Virus record (IMG/VR): IMGVR_UViG_3300007735_000804 | Location: 1 to 64,000 of that record | DNA length: 64,000 nucleotides | From: a virus | Reading direction: 5' to 3' (one strand) | Part shown: piece after piece, positions 47,866 through 56,088 of the stretch | How the letters are laid out: the number at the start of each line of letters is the position of its first letter | How positions within the stretch are numbered: position 1 is the stretch's first letter | Program-made: the position numbers and the translations under genes | Notes under the pieces: generated by a model | What the model saw: only the letters and a program-made list of their open reading frames with translations | What the model was told of the DNA's origin: nothing | Database searches by the model: none

Positions 47866-48078
47866 TTACTGCGGTGGTTTTCTTCTTTGCATCCAACGTC
47901 TACGAGAACCTGCACCAAGATATGCGTTTTTCTTTTTTCTAGGAAACACGGGAGGCGTTTCTGTATTTGGATTAAACCCAAGACCAGCAGTGTTTGCTGC
48001 ATTAGTTGGTCCAGAAACCACAGCAGCATCTTCCTTTAGATGACGAATAGTTTGTATTAATCTATCTATTTTATCCAT
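47866..48078 (-). CDS. Hypothetical basic protein, 70 residues
   Basis: Starts MDKIDRLIQTIRHLKEDAAV at ATG 48078, which overlaps the upstream gene's stop region. An N-terminal helix, an Asn/Pro-rich middle (NTAGLGFNPNTETPP) and a very basic tail (SRRRWMQRRK). Possibly a virion or DNA-contact protein. Confidence 0.65.
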   Translation of the reverse strand: MDKIDRLIQTIRHLKEDAAVVSGPTNAANTAGLGFNPNTETPPVFPRKKKNAYLGAGSRRRWMQRRKPPQ

Positions 48079-48449
48079 TAGACTGCTTGCAATTGCGTAA
48101 GACACTCAACGTCTTCTTTGATGTCGTGAATTTGAGTTTTAGGATATTCTGGAAAACGATTTAAAAATAATAAAAAACTTTTTATTGATGGCCACAATTC
48201 TCTCTCTAAATTGTAAAATAATAATGGAACTGCAGCATCATTAAAGACATTGAAAAGTATAATTAAATGATTTAAGATAAGATGAGTTTTAAGCTCTCCA
48301 GTATTTTTATACTTTTTAAGTAATCTTTTAACATAACGAATTCGCTTCAAGTCAGATTGAAAATCCTCCATCGTAATTGCTTGAGGATTTTCATAGAATT
48401 TTATAGCAAATAACAAATAGTTATCTTCATTCAACTCATCAAATCTCAT
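48078..48449 (-). CDS. Conserved cyanophage hypothetical protein, 123 residues
   Basis: All-helical, with many Leu, Phe and Tyr: FYENPQAITMEDFQSDLKRI, HLILNHLIILFNVFNDAAVP. No signal peptide. In T4-like cyanophages a protein of this type usually accompanies tail or neck genes. Overlaps the next gene by one base. Confidence 0.6.
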   Translation of the reverse strand: MRFDELNEDNYLLFAIKFYENPQAITMEDFQSDLKRIRYVKRLLKKYKNTGELKTHLILNHLIILFNVFNDAAVPLLFYNLERELWPSIKSFLLFLNRFPEYPKTQIHDIKEDVECLTQLQAV

Positions 48450-48455
48450 AGACTA

Positions 48456-49220
48456 TTATTTTGCTGTTGGATATAAAATACCGTCGGAACCAGTTGTAAT
48501 ACCAGACATTGCAACAAGAACTTCACTCTTAACTCTCAAATTACCATGTGTATCGGTATATGTCATAATTCCTACCCAACCTTGATGGGTAAATCCTCTA
48601 TAAGCAGCAGGAACAGAAGATGCGTCAGTTGAAATGCCATAAACTTGTCTATCATAACCATCAGTGTATCTCTTAAATGTGAGAGATGCTCCAGTGGCAA
48701 TTCCTGCAGAAATCGTAGATCCTAAAGTAATGGTGTTTGTTCCGAGTGTGGATACTACAAGGTCATTACCATTATTTAACATCGTATCTCCAACAATCAA
48801 ACCTGATGGAGGGACAACTGGAATAATACTAGTGCCAATATTAGCGTTTGTTGTTGCTGTTCCAGTAATACCTAAATTAATAAGAGTTTGTGCAGCATCA
48901 TTTCTGTTACTAAATGATGAATCGAGAGTAGTATATTTTGGAAGTTGGCTAATATAAAAACTTGTAGCAGCAATTGCAGCACCAGAAAGACCTGCAGTTG
49001 ATGCGATTGATAATTGAGTTGTACTTGCGATTCCAACAATTACCGCATCTCCAAAATATGTCCCACCACTACCACGAATTCCAAAACGAATTACATCACC
49101 AGTTGCAGCGGCACCAACTTGCCCAAAAGTTGTACCAGATCCAGTAACAACAAGGGTTGAATAGTTCAGGGATACAGTTCCGCCTGAACCTTTATTATCG
49201 TTTCTTCCCCAAAGAGACAT
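48456..49220 (-). CDS. Virion structural protein, 254 residues
   Basis: Starts MSLWGRNDNKGSGGTVSL. Beta-rich, Thr/Gly/Ser/Ala composition without Cys (VVTGSGTTFGQVGAAATGDV, VGIASTTQLSIASTAGL), typical for cyanophage baseplate or tail sheath accessory proteins. TATAAATA lies 34 bp upstream. No enzymatic motif. Confidence 0.7.
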   Translation of the reverse strand: MSLWGRNDNKGSGGTVSLNYSTLVVTGSGTTFGQVGAAATGDVIRFGIRGSGGTYFGDAVIVGIASTTQLSIASTAGLSGAAIAATSFYISQLPKYTTLDSSFSNRNDAAQTLINLGITGTATTNANIGTSIIPVVPPSGLIVGDTMLNNGNDLVVSTLGTNTITLGSTISAGIATGASLTFKRYTDGYDRQVYGISTDASSVPAAYRGFTHQGWVGIMTYTDTHGNLRVKSEVLVAMSGITTGSDGILYPTAK

Positions 49221-49253
49221 TTGACGTACCTGATAAATTTCTTTTTATAATGA

Positions 49254-49291
49254 TATTTATAAAAAAAAGAGACCTTATAAAAAGGTCTCCA
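49254..49291 (-). promoter_or_regulatory. Terminator fused to late promoter TATAAATA
   Basis: Stem GAGACCTT/AAGGTCTC, five-nt loop and T8 (49262-49289) end the upstream 59-residue gene. The U-tract leads straight into TATAAATA (49254-49261) for the 254-residue gene. Confidence 0.85.
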
Positions 49292-49307
49292 ATATTAAGA
49301 TATTAAC

Positions 49308-49487
49308 TCAAGGAGTTAAATCTTTTGCACCCTTTGCTTTTAGTTGTCCTTGAACTTGTAAAAGAATGAGTGAAAGAATGCCGTTGGACTTTACTTTTGG
49401 GTTTGCGCCAAGTGCTTCAGAAACTGCAAACAGAACTGTTGCAATTAAAGCCTGATTAGCAAGACACCAAGCGATGAGTGCCGACAT
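49308..49487 (-). CDS. Small hydrophobic protein, 59 residues
   Basis: Reads MSALIAWCLANQALIATVLF, then AVSEALGANPKVKSNGILSL. One membrane-type helix then an amphipathic helix. GGAGG precedes the ATG. Terminated by the stem-loop after it. Function unknown; a holin-like role cannot be excluded. Confidence 0.65.
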   Translation of the reverse strand: MSALIAWCLANQALIATVLFAVSEALGANPKVKSNGILSLILLQVQGQLKAKGAKDLTP

Positions 49488-49527
49488 GATGACCTCCGTG
49501 TGAAGAGTATCCTGTCTTATTTAGTAA

Positions 49528-51252
49528 TCAATCATATCTAGAATGCATATGAGATTGATCTCTTCTATTTGCCTGCATTTGAGCATATCTACCTGCACCT
49601 TGTCGGTTTTCAGGTCCACCATAGGTTCCACCAGGTTGATCAACATAACGGCGAGTTGATGCTCTTCTTTGCTCTTTTGTTGTACCACCCTTACCTCTTA
49701 AATGAGGATTTTGACCTCCAGAATAAGAAGTTACTGGTCTTCTACCACCAGGACCTGATTCTCCAGATTTCATTCTTTTTCTTTCAGAACCAGTTGACCC
49801 CAGACCTCTTTTTTCTTCTGCTCTTGCCTCATCCACCATTTCACCTTCTGGTTCATAAGACTGGCGAAGTTGTTGCATTGCGGCATCCATTTGTGATGCT
49901 CTATTTCCAAGTCTTCCAGCAATACCGGTATTTGAACTGGTTGTAGATGATGTTTGTTTTTTAGCAAGTGGATTTTTAATTCCCAATCTTGGATGACCAA
50001 GATAACCATCACCAGGTTGACCGCCCAAAACTTCATCAATCTGATCACCTTCTGGATCATAAGAACACTTAAGACCCATCGCTCTTAACTCGTTCTTTGC
50101 AAGATTTACTGCAGTTGGAATTGAGCGAGGATCCATTTCATCCTGCTCTTTTTTTGCTTTTTTGTCTGCTTGGGCAACAGTTTCTTCAGCAACTCTTTTT
50201 GCCACTTTAGTAGCAGTAGCATACATCACTTCTTTACCACGACCAGGATATCTCTTTTCAAATTCTTCTCCTTTATCTTTCATAGACTTTACAATCTCTT
50301 CTTTCTTTTTAGTTTCAGGTGCAGTCAAAGTTCTTTCTTGAACCATTTTAGCCAATTTCATTTCAGATTCTGAAAGTGGGTTGCCTTGCATATCATAATG
50401 AGCAACCTGCATGAATGAAGAAGATTGCTTACCACTACCAGGAAGTTCTGGAGCAATCACAACTTTATTTTCCCCTTTCATTACATCAATTTTTTTTCCA
50501 TTTGCATCTGGATTAGACTTTTCAGTATTCACTTCACCAAGAAATTCTTCAGAAACACCTTTTCTTTTTGCAATCGCTGCCCCAACCGCATTGCGACGCT
50601 TCATCAGATACTTATCAGACTTATCCTCATCACCATCATTATCGATATCACCATCTTCTTTACCAACAGGATCCAAACCTTTACCCGCTTTTACAGCAGC
50701 AGTATTAGCACCTTTTGATTTTTCTTTTTTTGCATCCTTATTAACTTCACTCATTTCAACGGAAGCAATATTTGGATTAGCACGAAGTTCTGCAATCTTT
50801 TCACGAGTTGCATCACGAGTATAAGTATTTCCAGTCTTCTTGTCCTTTACAATAACGTGATAGATTCTTTCACCTTTCTTATTAACTCTTGAATAAAACT
50901 CCTTCAATTCTTCTACTTGCTCTTCAACATTATCCTCTTTCTTTTCTACAAAAACTTTATAGAGAGCGGTTGCAATAGCATCTGTTGCCATATCTTTTGG
51001 ATCAACAGAACTCATAACCTCTTCCTTTACATTTCCAGTAAGCATTTGCTTTGCTCTTGCTTTTACTGCTGGAGCGGCAGATGACTTGGCAAGTTGAGCA
51101 AGATATGCTTTTGTAACAGAAGCAGGATCAAGTCTTGATCCACTCGTGGACTTCATCATCTGCTTGACTTTGTAGCGTGTATCATAAGCAAGCTGTCTTG
51201 CCTGCTTTTCAATTTTCTGTGTCGCGCCGACACCAGCTGTAGGTTTATCCAT
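49528..51252 (-). CDS. Large charged virion/internal-head candidate with Ca-binding-like loop
   Basis: Protein of 574 residues, about half charged, little hydrophobic core. Lys/Glu-rich N-terminal part, then an Asp-rich loop (GDIDNDGDEDKSDKYLMKRR near 200-220) that resembles a calcium-binding dockerin or EF-hand loop. Later blocks are Gly/Arg/Gln rich and disordered. The CATAAATA late promoter lies in the end of the upstream gene. Probably a virion protein. Confidence 0.65.
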   Translation of the reverse strand: MDKPTAGVGATQKIEKQARQLAYDTRYKVKQMMKSTSGSRLDPASVTKAYLAQLAKSSAAPAVKARAKQMLTGNVKEEVMSSVDPKDMATDAIATALYKVFVEKKEDNVEEQVEELKEFYSRVNKKGERIYHVIVKDKKTGNTYTRDATREKIAELRANPNIASVEMSEVNKDAKKEKSKGANTAAVKAGKGLDPVGKEDGDIDNDGDEDKSDKYLMKRRNAVGAAIAKRKGVSEEFLGEVNTEKSNPDANGKKIDVMKGENKVVIAPELPGSGKQSSSFMQVAHYDMQGNPLSESEMKLAKMVQERTLTAPETKKKEEIVKSMKDKGEEFEKRYPGRGKEVMYATATKVAKRVAEETVAQADKKAKKEQDEMDPRSIPTAVNLAKNELRAMGLKCSYDPEGDQIDEVLGGQPGDGYLGHPRLGIKNPLAKKQTSSTTSSNTGIAGRLGNRASQMDAAMQQLRQSYEPEGEMVDEARAEEKRGLGSTGSERKRMKSGESGPGGRRPVTSYSGGQNPHLRGKGGTTKEQRRASTRRYVDQPGGTYGGPENRQGAGRYAQMQANRRDQSHMHSRYD

Positions 51253-51268
51253 TAGAAAGTCTAATTGC

Positions 51269-52591
51269 TTACTTTTTCCTATACTTATTTATGAATTCTT
51301 TTATATTATAACCTTTGTATGCTTTTCCACCTGGTTGAAGATTCTCTTTTCCTGTTCCGATTGCTCCTGGAGTCATATCAGAGAAATGTCTGAATGCACC
51401 TAAAGTTCCCTCAAGAGTATTGGGTTTTCCAGGTAATCTCATTTTACGATCCATTCTAACTTCGGTATATTCTCTCAAATCTTTAATCCAAGACTTGAAC
51501 ATCATACCAGACTCACTTACGCAAATCAAATAGTTGGTTCCTCTGCGAATAATACGACCAACCATTCCCGTATTCAAGTTCTCTACTAACTCACCAATTC
51601 TAAAAATAGATTCTTGGAGATAATGCTCACGAAGATTTCTAAAGTCAAACTTCGGTGCAATTTCCCATATATCCCACCCCTCTTTCACACTCATCGCACC
51701 ACGAAGCATATTGAATAACTCTTTCGCTTCTGCTGGTTTGACTTCTGGCGGAAGACCTGATCTGAATGTCTTAAAATCTCCCTCTGCAGCAGCAAGTCTC
51801 ATTCTTGAAGCGGACATTCCCTCTACGCCTTGTGCATCAGGATCTCTATCACCAGCAGAAACAACCTCAATATTATCAAAGTTATACAGTTGCCCATTAT
51901 ACTGATTTGACAGTTTTTCAAACTCTTTAACTCTATCTCCACCACCAATAATTCTTACACCAGCATATCCATTATTATGTGCCATTTTGAGCACATCAAA
52001 AATAGTTTTGGTGTTGGCATCGTTTACAATATTGCCCGCGTGATTTGGGTAAAACTTCTGCATATAAGCAATCTTTGTATCAGGGTCAAGAGGATTCTTT
52101 TTTTTGTCCTGACTTCTTGATGGGAAAATTAAATACTGCCCATCCTGATCCTGCGACGCTGCCTGTGCTGCAACATCCATTAACTGTTGGTGTCCAATCG
52201 TTGGAGGATTGAAACGACCGAATGCAACAGTAAGAGTTCCTTTTGTTTTAGGAACTGGTAGATATTGAGCAGGTGGTGCTTCTTGCGCTGCCATTTGCTG
52301 CTCTGGTGCAGGTGGTTGTTCTGTCGGTGCTTGTTGTTGTGCTGCCTGTTGTTGAAGTGCTGGATCATTATATCCAGGTGATGCTACTTTCTTTTCTTTC
52401 TCAGTTTGCGCTGGGTCTTTACCACCAACCTTTTGACGCTTATTATAAAACTTTAACTGACCACCTTCTGTTTTTGCTACAAATTCCCCTTGCTTATCGT
52501 ACCAACCGCCGTGACCATCACCAACAAGACCAAGACGCTGCGCTTGTTGAGAGGCAGTTGCTTCTGCGATGAATTGGAAAAAACTTTTCAT
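51269..52591 (-). CDS. Nucleotidyltransferase with a T4-type capsid-targeting N-terminus
   Basis: Protein of 440 residues. It opens MKSFFQFIAEATASQQAQRL, very close to the MKTYQEFIAEA capsid-targeting peptide of T4 internal protein III. A prohead protease site FIAE-A is present. Residues about 110-280 form an HxGH nucleotidyltransferase: LTVAFGRFNPPTIGHQQLMD, RIIGGGDRVKEFEKL and EGMSASRMRLAA (ISxTxxR equivalent). The C-terminal third is a distinct domain. Predicted to be packaged in the head and to adenylylate or cytidylylate a small molecule such as NMN or a phosphate ester. Confidence 0.8.
   Translation of the reverse strand: MKSFFQFIAEATASQQAQRLGLVGDGHGGWYDKQGEFVAKTEGGQLKFYNKRQKVGGKDPAQTEKEKKVASPGYNDPALQQQAAQQQAPTEQPPAPEQQMAAQEAPPAQYLPVPKTKGTLTVAFGRFNPPTIGHQQLMDVAAQAASQDQDGQYLIFPSRSQDKKKNPLDPDTKIAYMQKFYPNHAGNIVNDANTKTIFDVLKMAHNNGYAGVRIIGGGDRVKEFEKLSNQYNGQLYNFDNIEVVSAGDRDPDAQGVEGMSASRMRLAAAEGDFKTFRSGLPPEVKPAEAKELFNMLRGAMSVKEGWDIWEIAPKFDFRNLREHYLQESIFRIGELVENLNTGMVGRIIRRGTNYLICVSESGMMFKSWIKDLREYTEVRMDRKMRLPGKPNTLEGTLGAFRHFSDMTPGAIGTGKENLQPGGKAYKGYNIKEFINKYRKK
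51286..51293 (-). promoter_or_regulatory. Late promoter (CATAAATA)
   Basis: Thirty-five bp before the 574-residue gene, within the 3' codons of the nucleotidyltransferase gene. Confidence 0.6.
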
Positions 52592-52632
52592 TATCTACTT
52601 TATAGTATGACTCAATACCTTTTAATACTTAT

Positions 52633-52640
52633 ATTTATTA
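52633..52640 (-). promoter_or_regulatory. Late promoter (AATAAATA)
   Basis: About 42 bp before the packaged-nucleotidyltransferase gene, in a short AT-rich gap. Confidence 0.55.
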
Positions 52641-52644
52641 TTAT

Positions 52645-53508
52645 TTACCTATAGACTCCAAAAGGATCCAAAGCTAACTGTATTTGTTCTCCACCTTCTT
52701 CCCTTGAATCTAAACTAAAACCACTTTTTGATGGATTTTTATCTATTAATAATGCTGTAGAAAATCTATAATTCCAAGGTTCCGTGCTACTTCCTCCAGG
52801 TTTTCTTCTTACCCTCAATTTCAAAGTTCCATCAAATTTTTTAACTCCTATTTTTTGAAGTTGTAATGGATCAGAACTCATATAATATAATCCATATCCA
52901 CCTATTTGAATATAATGAGTTCCTTTTGATCCATAATAACTAAAAAGAGTGCTAGTTTGTGGCGCATTTGAACCACTCATTATAACATCTTTAAAATTTT
53001 GAATATCATATTGATAATCAACAGGTAACATATCCCTACCAGTTTTTGTTGCAGTAAACTTTTTTGGTGGACCATATTTACCCCATTCAGCATTAACTTT
53101 TTGAGCAACTTGAAGCCTGCTTAAAAGATTTCTCATTTCTATTGCCTCCGTGGTTGATGCTCCAGCAAGATACCAATTTTTTCCAGGAGCCCACTTTAAT
53201 CCACTTTGTCCAAAATCTGCAGCAGTATTTAATTTTATCTCAACTTTTCCTATTTGTTTTACAAGACTTGAAGAATATTTTTTTTGTCCTACCCCAGCCA
53301 CTCTAATTTTAAGGTCAGGCAACAAATTAGAAGATCCTGCGGGAGCAAATCCTGGAGGAACTAATCCAAGTTCTTTAAGACTAGAAAATAAATAATCCTC
53401 ATATATAAATCCACCGCCACCAGATTTTAAGTATCCTCCAGCACCTGCAGATTCCCAAAGATCATAATAATCTGGATCACCTTGAACTTCGCTTTGAACT
53501 ACTGCCAT
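52645..53508 (-). CDS. Virion-type protein of unknown function, 287 residues
   Basis: Starts MAVVQSEVQGDPDYYDLWES at ATG 53508; the longer open frame runs through tRNA-Leu and is not real. It has Gly-rich and beta segments (GGYLKSGGGGFIYEDYLFSS, KVEIKLNTAADFGQSGLKW) and a Gly/Tyr-rich centre (YIQIGGYGLYYMSSDPLQL). A structural or internal-head role is inferred from neighbours. A CTAAATAAA late-like element precedes it. Confidence 0.55.
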   Translation of the reverse strand: MAVVQSEVQGDPDYYDLWESAGAGGYLKSGGGGFIYEDYLFSSLKELGLVPPGFAPAGSSNLLPDLKIRVAGVGQKKYSSSLVKQIGKVEIKLNTAADFGQSGLKWAPGKNWYLAGASTTEAIEMRNLLSRLQVAQKVNAEWGKYGPPKKFTATKTGRDMLPVDYQYDIQNFKDVIMSGSNAPQTSTLFSYYGSKGTHYIQIGGYGLYYMSSDPLQLQKIGVKKFDGTLKLRVRRKPGGSSTEPWNYRFSTALLIDKNPSKSGFSLDSREEGGEQIQLALDPFGVYR

Positions 53509-53531
53509 AAGTATTTTATTTTTATTTAGAA

Positions 53532-53613
53532 TGCCCAAAAGAGGACTTGAACCTCCACAGATATTTCTACAGGAACCTAAACCCTGCGCGTCTACCAATT
53601 CCGCCATTTGGGC
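53532..53613 (-). tRNA. tRNA-Leu (UAG)
   Basis: Type II tRNA: acceptor GCCCAAA/TTTGGGC, anticodon loop TTTAGGT, long variable arm, T-loop TTCAAGT. Confidence 0.95.
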
Positions 53614-53616
53614 AAG

Positions 53617-53690
53617 TGGAGAATATCGGACTCGAACCGATGACTTCATCCTTGCAAAGGATGCGCTACTACCAACTGAGCTAATTCCCC
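53617..53690 (-). tRNA. tRNA-Ala (UGC)
   Basis: Acceptor GGGGAAT with ATTCTCC (two wobble pairs), anticodon loop TTTGCAA, T-loop TTCGAGT. The D-arm carries one extra base and a mismatched pair compared with normal tRNA-Ala. Confidence 0.9.
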
Positions 53691-53699
53691 AATAAAAAA

Positions 53700-53728
53700 A
53701 TTATATCACCTAATTGGCATTAGGTCAA
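53700..53728 (-). promoter_or_regulatory. Early promoter TTGACC-N17-TATAAT with inverted repeat in the spacer
   Basis: Drives tRNA-Ala and tRNA-Leu. A perfect inverted repeat ACCTAAT-GCCA-ATTAGGT fills the gap between -35 and -10. It overlaps the stop of the peptidase gene. Confidence 0.8.
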
Positions 53729-54104
53729 ATAATTCTGGGTGTAAATTTCCATACTTTCTCATCAGTTCTCCTGCTTTTGCATTTGCTTGATTTTCAATCA
53801 TACTTCCAGCAGATGAACTCATATTTTTACCTTGCATAACTTGCTTGTAATGAACAACCTCATGTGCAAAGGTTCTCAAAATATCCATAGGATGACGATT
53901 AACTACACTCACGTAAATAATTTTATTATTCATAATCCCAAATGCTTTTTCTTTTTTTGCAAAATCAGCATCATCCATTAACACATAAGGGATATCATAT
54001 GATAAATTTAATTCTCTTTTAAGAAATATTAAAAATCTTTTGAGAATTGCATCAAACTGTGTACTTGTAGTTGGTCTTCCTTTTCTTTTACCAAGTAAAG
54101 ACAT
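53706..54104 (-). CDS. Zinc metallopeptidase (HExxH), small
   Basis: Protein of 132 residues. The zinc motif AHEVVHYKQVMQ (HEVVH) is near residue 80, followed by a conserved ENQANAKAGELMRKYG, whose Glu may be the third ligand. Lacks signal peptide and propeptide. Similar proteins are widespread in T4-like cyanophages. Substrate unknown; late expression (AATAAATA upstream) suggests a role in virion maturation or lysis. Confidence 0.8.
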   Translation of the reverse strand: MSLLGKRKGRPTTSTQFDAILKRFLIFLKRELNLSYDIPYVLMDDADFAKKEKAFGIMNNKIIYVSVVNRHPMDILRTFAHEVVHYKQVMQGKNMSSSAGSMIENQANAKAGELMRKYGNLHPELFDLMPIR

Positions 54105-54113
54105 TTTTTAAAA

Positions 54114-54121
54114 TATTTATT
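54114..54121 (-). promoter_or_regulatory. Late promoter (AATAAATA)
   Basis: Ten bp before the peptidase start. It overlaps the stop codon of the 60-residue gene upstream. Confidence 0.5.
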
Positions 54122-54299
54122 CTACACCAAGGACGGCACTGATATTATCATCAAGGTCTTGAATGACTGCACGAATATCAGTAATACGTTCTGGAACATA
54201 GTTATAACTATATCCCCTCTGCGCTTCAAATAGAACTTGACGAACTGCGGCAGCGCAGCGAACATCCATTTTAATTGTTACTTTTTTTTCTTTAGTCAT
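54117..54299 (-). CDS. Hypothetical protein, 60 residues
   Basis: Sequence MTKEKKVTIKMDVRCAAAVR, then QVLFEAQRGYSYNYVPERIT and an acidic end. One beta strand then helices. It overlaps mazG by 4 bp. Function unknown; probably conserved beside mazG. Confidence 0.6.
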   Translation of the reverse strand: MTKEKKVTIKMDVRCAAAVRQVLFEAQRGYSYNYVPERITDIRAVIQDLDDNISAVLGVE

Positions 54300-54712
54300 C
54301 GGTCGTCAGCAGCGCGGTTTTCGGAGAAGTAAACATCAAAAGCACCTTCAGGATAACGCTTGAGAAGTTTTTGCACATTACGAGCAACCACATCATCAAG
54401 TGTGGTATCAAGTGCCATACAAGCTTGGGCAACATACCACATAATGTCACCCAACTCAATAATCAGATGCTCACGATTATCTTCATTGAAGGGTTTACCT
54501 TGAAAGATCATTTTCTTAATGATTTCAAGAAATTCACCACCTTCAGCATTAATCCCAACACCAGCAGTCAGAAGACGTTCAATGTTTGCACCCTTTTCAT
54601 CCAGTTGAACTAGACGGTCAGATAGAGCAAGGAAGTCTTTTGATGCTTCGGACGTTACAGCATCAACAAACTCAACATACTTATCAAAATTAACATGTTT
54701 AGCAGTTTCCAT
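54296..54712 (-). CDS. mazG: MazG-type nucleotide pyrophosphohydrolase
   Basis: Protein of 138 residues. The MazG helix-bundle motifs are visible: EGGEFLEIIKK near 58 (ExxE) and ELGDIMWYVAQACMALD near 87 (ExxD). A C-terminal NVQKLLKRYPEGAF matches the family. Cyanophage MazG proteins hydrolyse dNTPs such as dGTP and dCTP and may recycle host nucleotides. Single-base coupling to gene 41. Confidence 0.9.
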   Translation of the reverse strand: METAKHVNFDKYVEFVDAVTSEASKDFLALSDRLVQLDEKGANIERLLTAGVGINAEGGEFLEIIKKMIFQGKPFNEDNREHLIIELGDIMWYVAQACMALDTTLDDVVARNVQKLLKRYPEGAFDVYFSENRAADDR

Positions 54713-56088
54713 TAAAATTTAAATCCTTCAAACGACTTTTTAGGTTTCCTGTCCTCATCATTATACTCGTCATCTTGTCCAGAGTCAAGTATATCTTTTT
54801 GAGCAGTCTGTTCACAATCATACAATCTCATCTTTGCCCGGTCAATACCCACAATAAAACGCTTGTAGATAGTAGGGTCATTATATCGGTTCTTCAGTTG
54901 TTTCACCATAATTTGCCCAAGTGCCTCCAACTCTTCAGTGCTAATAAGGGCAAACATAAGGTCAGCAGTAGCAGGGAGACCAAAGGACTCGCTAGTATCA
55001 GTAAGTTCAACATCGCTATTGCCATAACCTGAACGAGTGGTCTGAGTAGCGGAGACAATTGGGACATTAAACTCCACTGCGAGTCCTCTAAGTTCTTCTG
55101 CAATTGCTTTAATATATGAATAAGAATTGACAGAGAGATTTGACTTATACCTGCTGGAAGCACAAATATTAAGGTAATCAATGAAAATAATATCAGGTCT
55201 AAATGACTTCTTAAGTGCAAGTTCATTAAGAAGTGCTTTAAAGTGTCCACTATGCGCTGATGCAGTGGGATACTCCTTAATTATAAGAGATCCTTGAGTT
55301 TTCTTTGAGATGTTTGTAACTTTATTTTCAAACATTTGGCGTGGCAAATCAACCAGTTGCTGAATCGGAACATTGAGAAGGTTTGCATCAATTCTTTCTG
55401 CAATTCGTTCCTCCGCCATTTCAAGAGTGATATAGAGCACGGACCTGCCCTGTAGCAAGACGGAGCTAGCCAGATGACACATAAACAGCGATTTCCCAAC
55501 ACCCGTTCCAGCGAGAGCAATATTGAGAGTCTTGTTAGGAAGACCACCTTTCGTGATTTTGTTGAAATATTCCAGGTCAAACTCGATTTTATCTTCCTTA
55601 CGGTGGTAAAATTCATATCGCTCCTCATAGTTTTGAAGATAATCGTGTCCGATATTGTTATCAAAACTTACAGCAAGAGCATCTGATAGAATGCTTGGAA
55701 TTGCATCACGACTCTTATCTTTGTTATTCCCGTCAGCAATATGGATTGACTCCATAAGTGCCAAATAGATAGCACGGTCACGACACCACTTTTCAGTGGT
55801 ATCAAGCAACCATTGTTTTTCTACAGGAGAATCATTCAGAGAATTATTGATTTGTCTGATATCCTTGATTTCTGTTTCGTTTAGGTCAGTTCTATTCTCT
55901 ATCTCGATATTGAGTGCTTCAATGGTGATTGCTGAACCATACTTGACAATAAATTGAACAACCTCCTCAAAAATGACCTTCTCCGCCTTTTGCTCAAAAT
56001 AATCTGGTTGTATGAAAGGAATAACTTTCCGCGAATAGTCTTCATTAAAAATTAGATTCCGTAAAATAGTGTGTTCAAGTCTTTCCAT
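54712..56088 (-). CDS. 41: Replicative DNA helicase, T4 gp41 type
   Basis: Protein of 458 residues, DnaB-like. Walker A ALAGTGVGKS near 191-200, Walker B IIFIDYLNIC near 300, then PIVSATQTTRSGYG and LKNRYNDPTIYKRF. Unwinds DNA 5'->3' ahead of polymerase 43 and binds primase 61. Coupled to the oxygenase gene at its start. Confidence 0.95.
   Translation of the reverse strand: MERLEHTILRNLIFNEDYSRKVIPFIQPDYFEQKAEKVIFEEVVQFIVKYGSAITIEALNIEIENRTDLNETEIKDIRQINNSLNDSPVEKQWLLDTTEKWCRDRAIYLALMESIHIADGNNKDKSRDAIPSILSDALAVSFDNNIGHDYLQNYEERYEFYHRKEDKIEFDLEYFNKITKGGLPNKTLNIALAGTGVGKSLFMCHLASSVLLQGRSVLYITLEMAEERIAERIDANLLNVPIQQLVDLPRQMFENKVTNISKKTQGSLIIKEYPTASAHSGHFKALLNELALKKSFRPDIIFIDYLNICASSRYKSNLSVNSYSYIKAIAEELRGLAVEFNVPIVSATQTTRSGYGNSDVELTDTSESFGLPATADLMFALISTEELEALGQIMVKQLKNRYNDPTIYKRFIVGIDRAKMRLYDCEQTAQKDILDSGQDDEYNDEDRKPKKSFEGFKF

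Noticed and set aside
53509-53649. Extended start of the 287-residue protein
   Set aside because: The extension is read through tRNA-Leu. The ATG at 53508 follows a late-like promoter.
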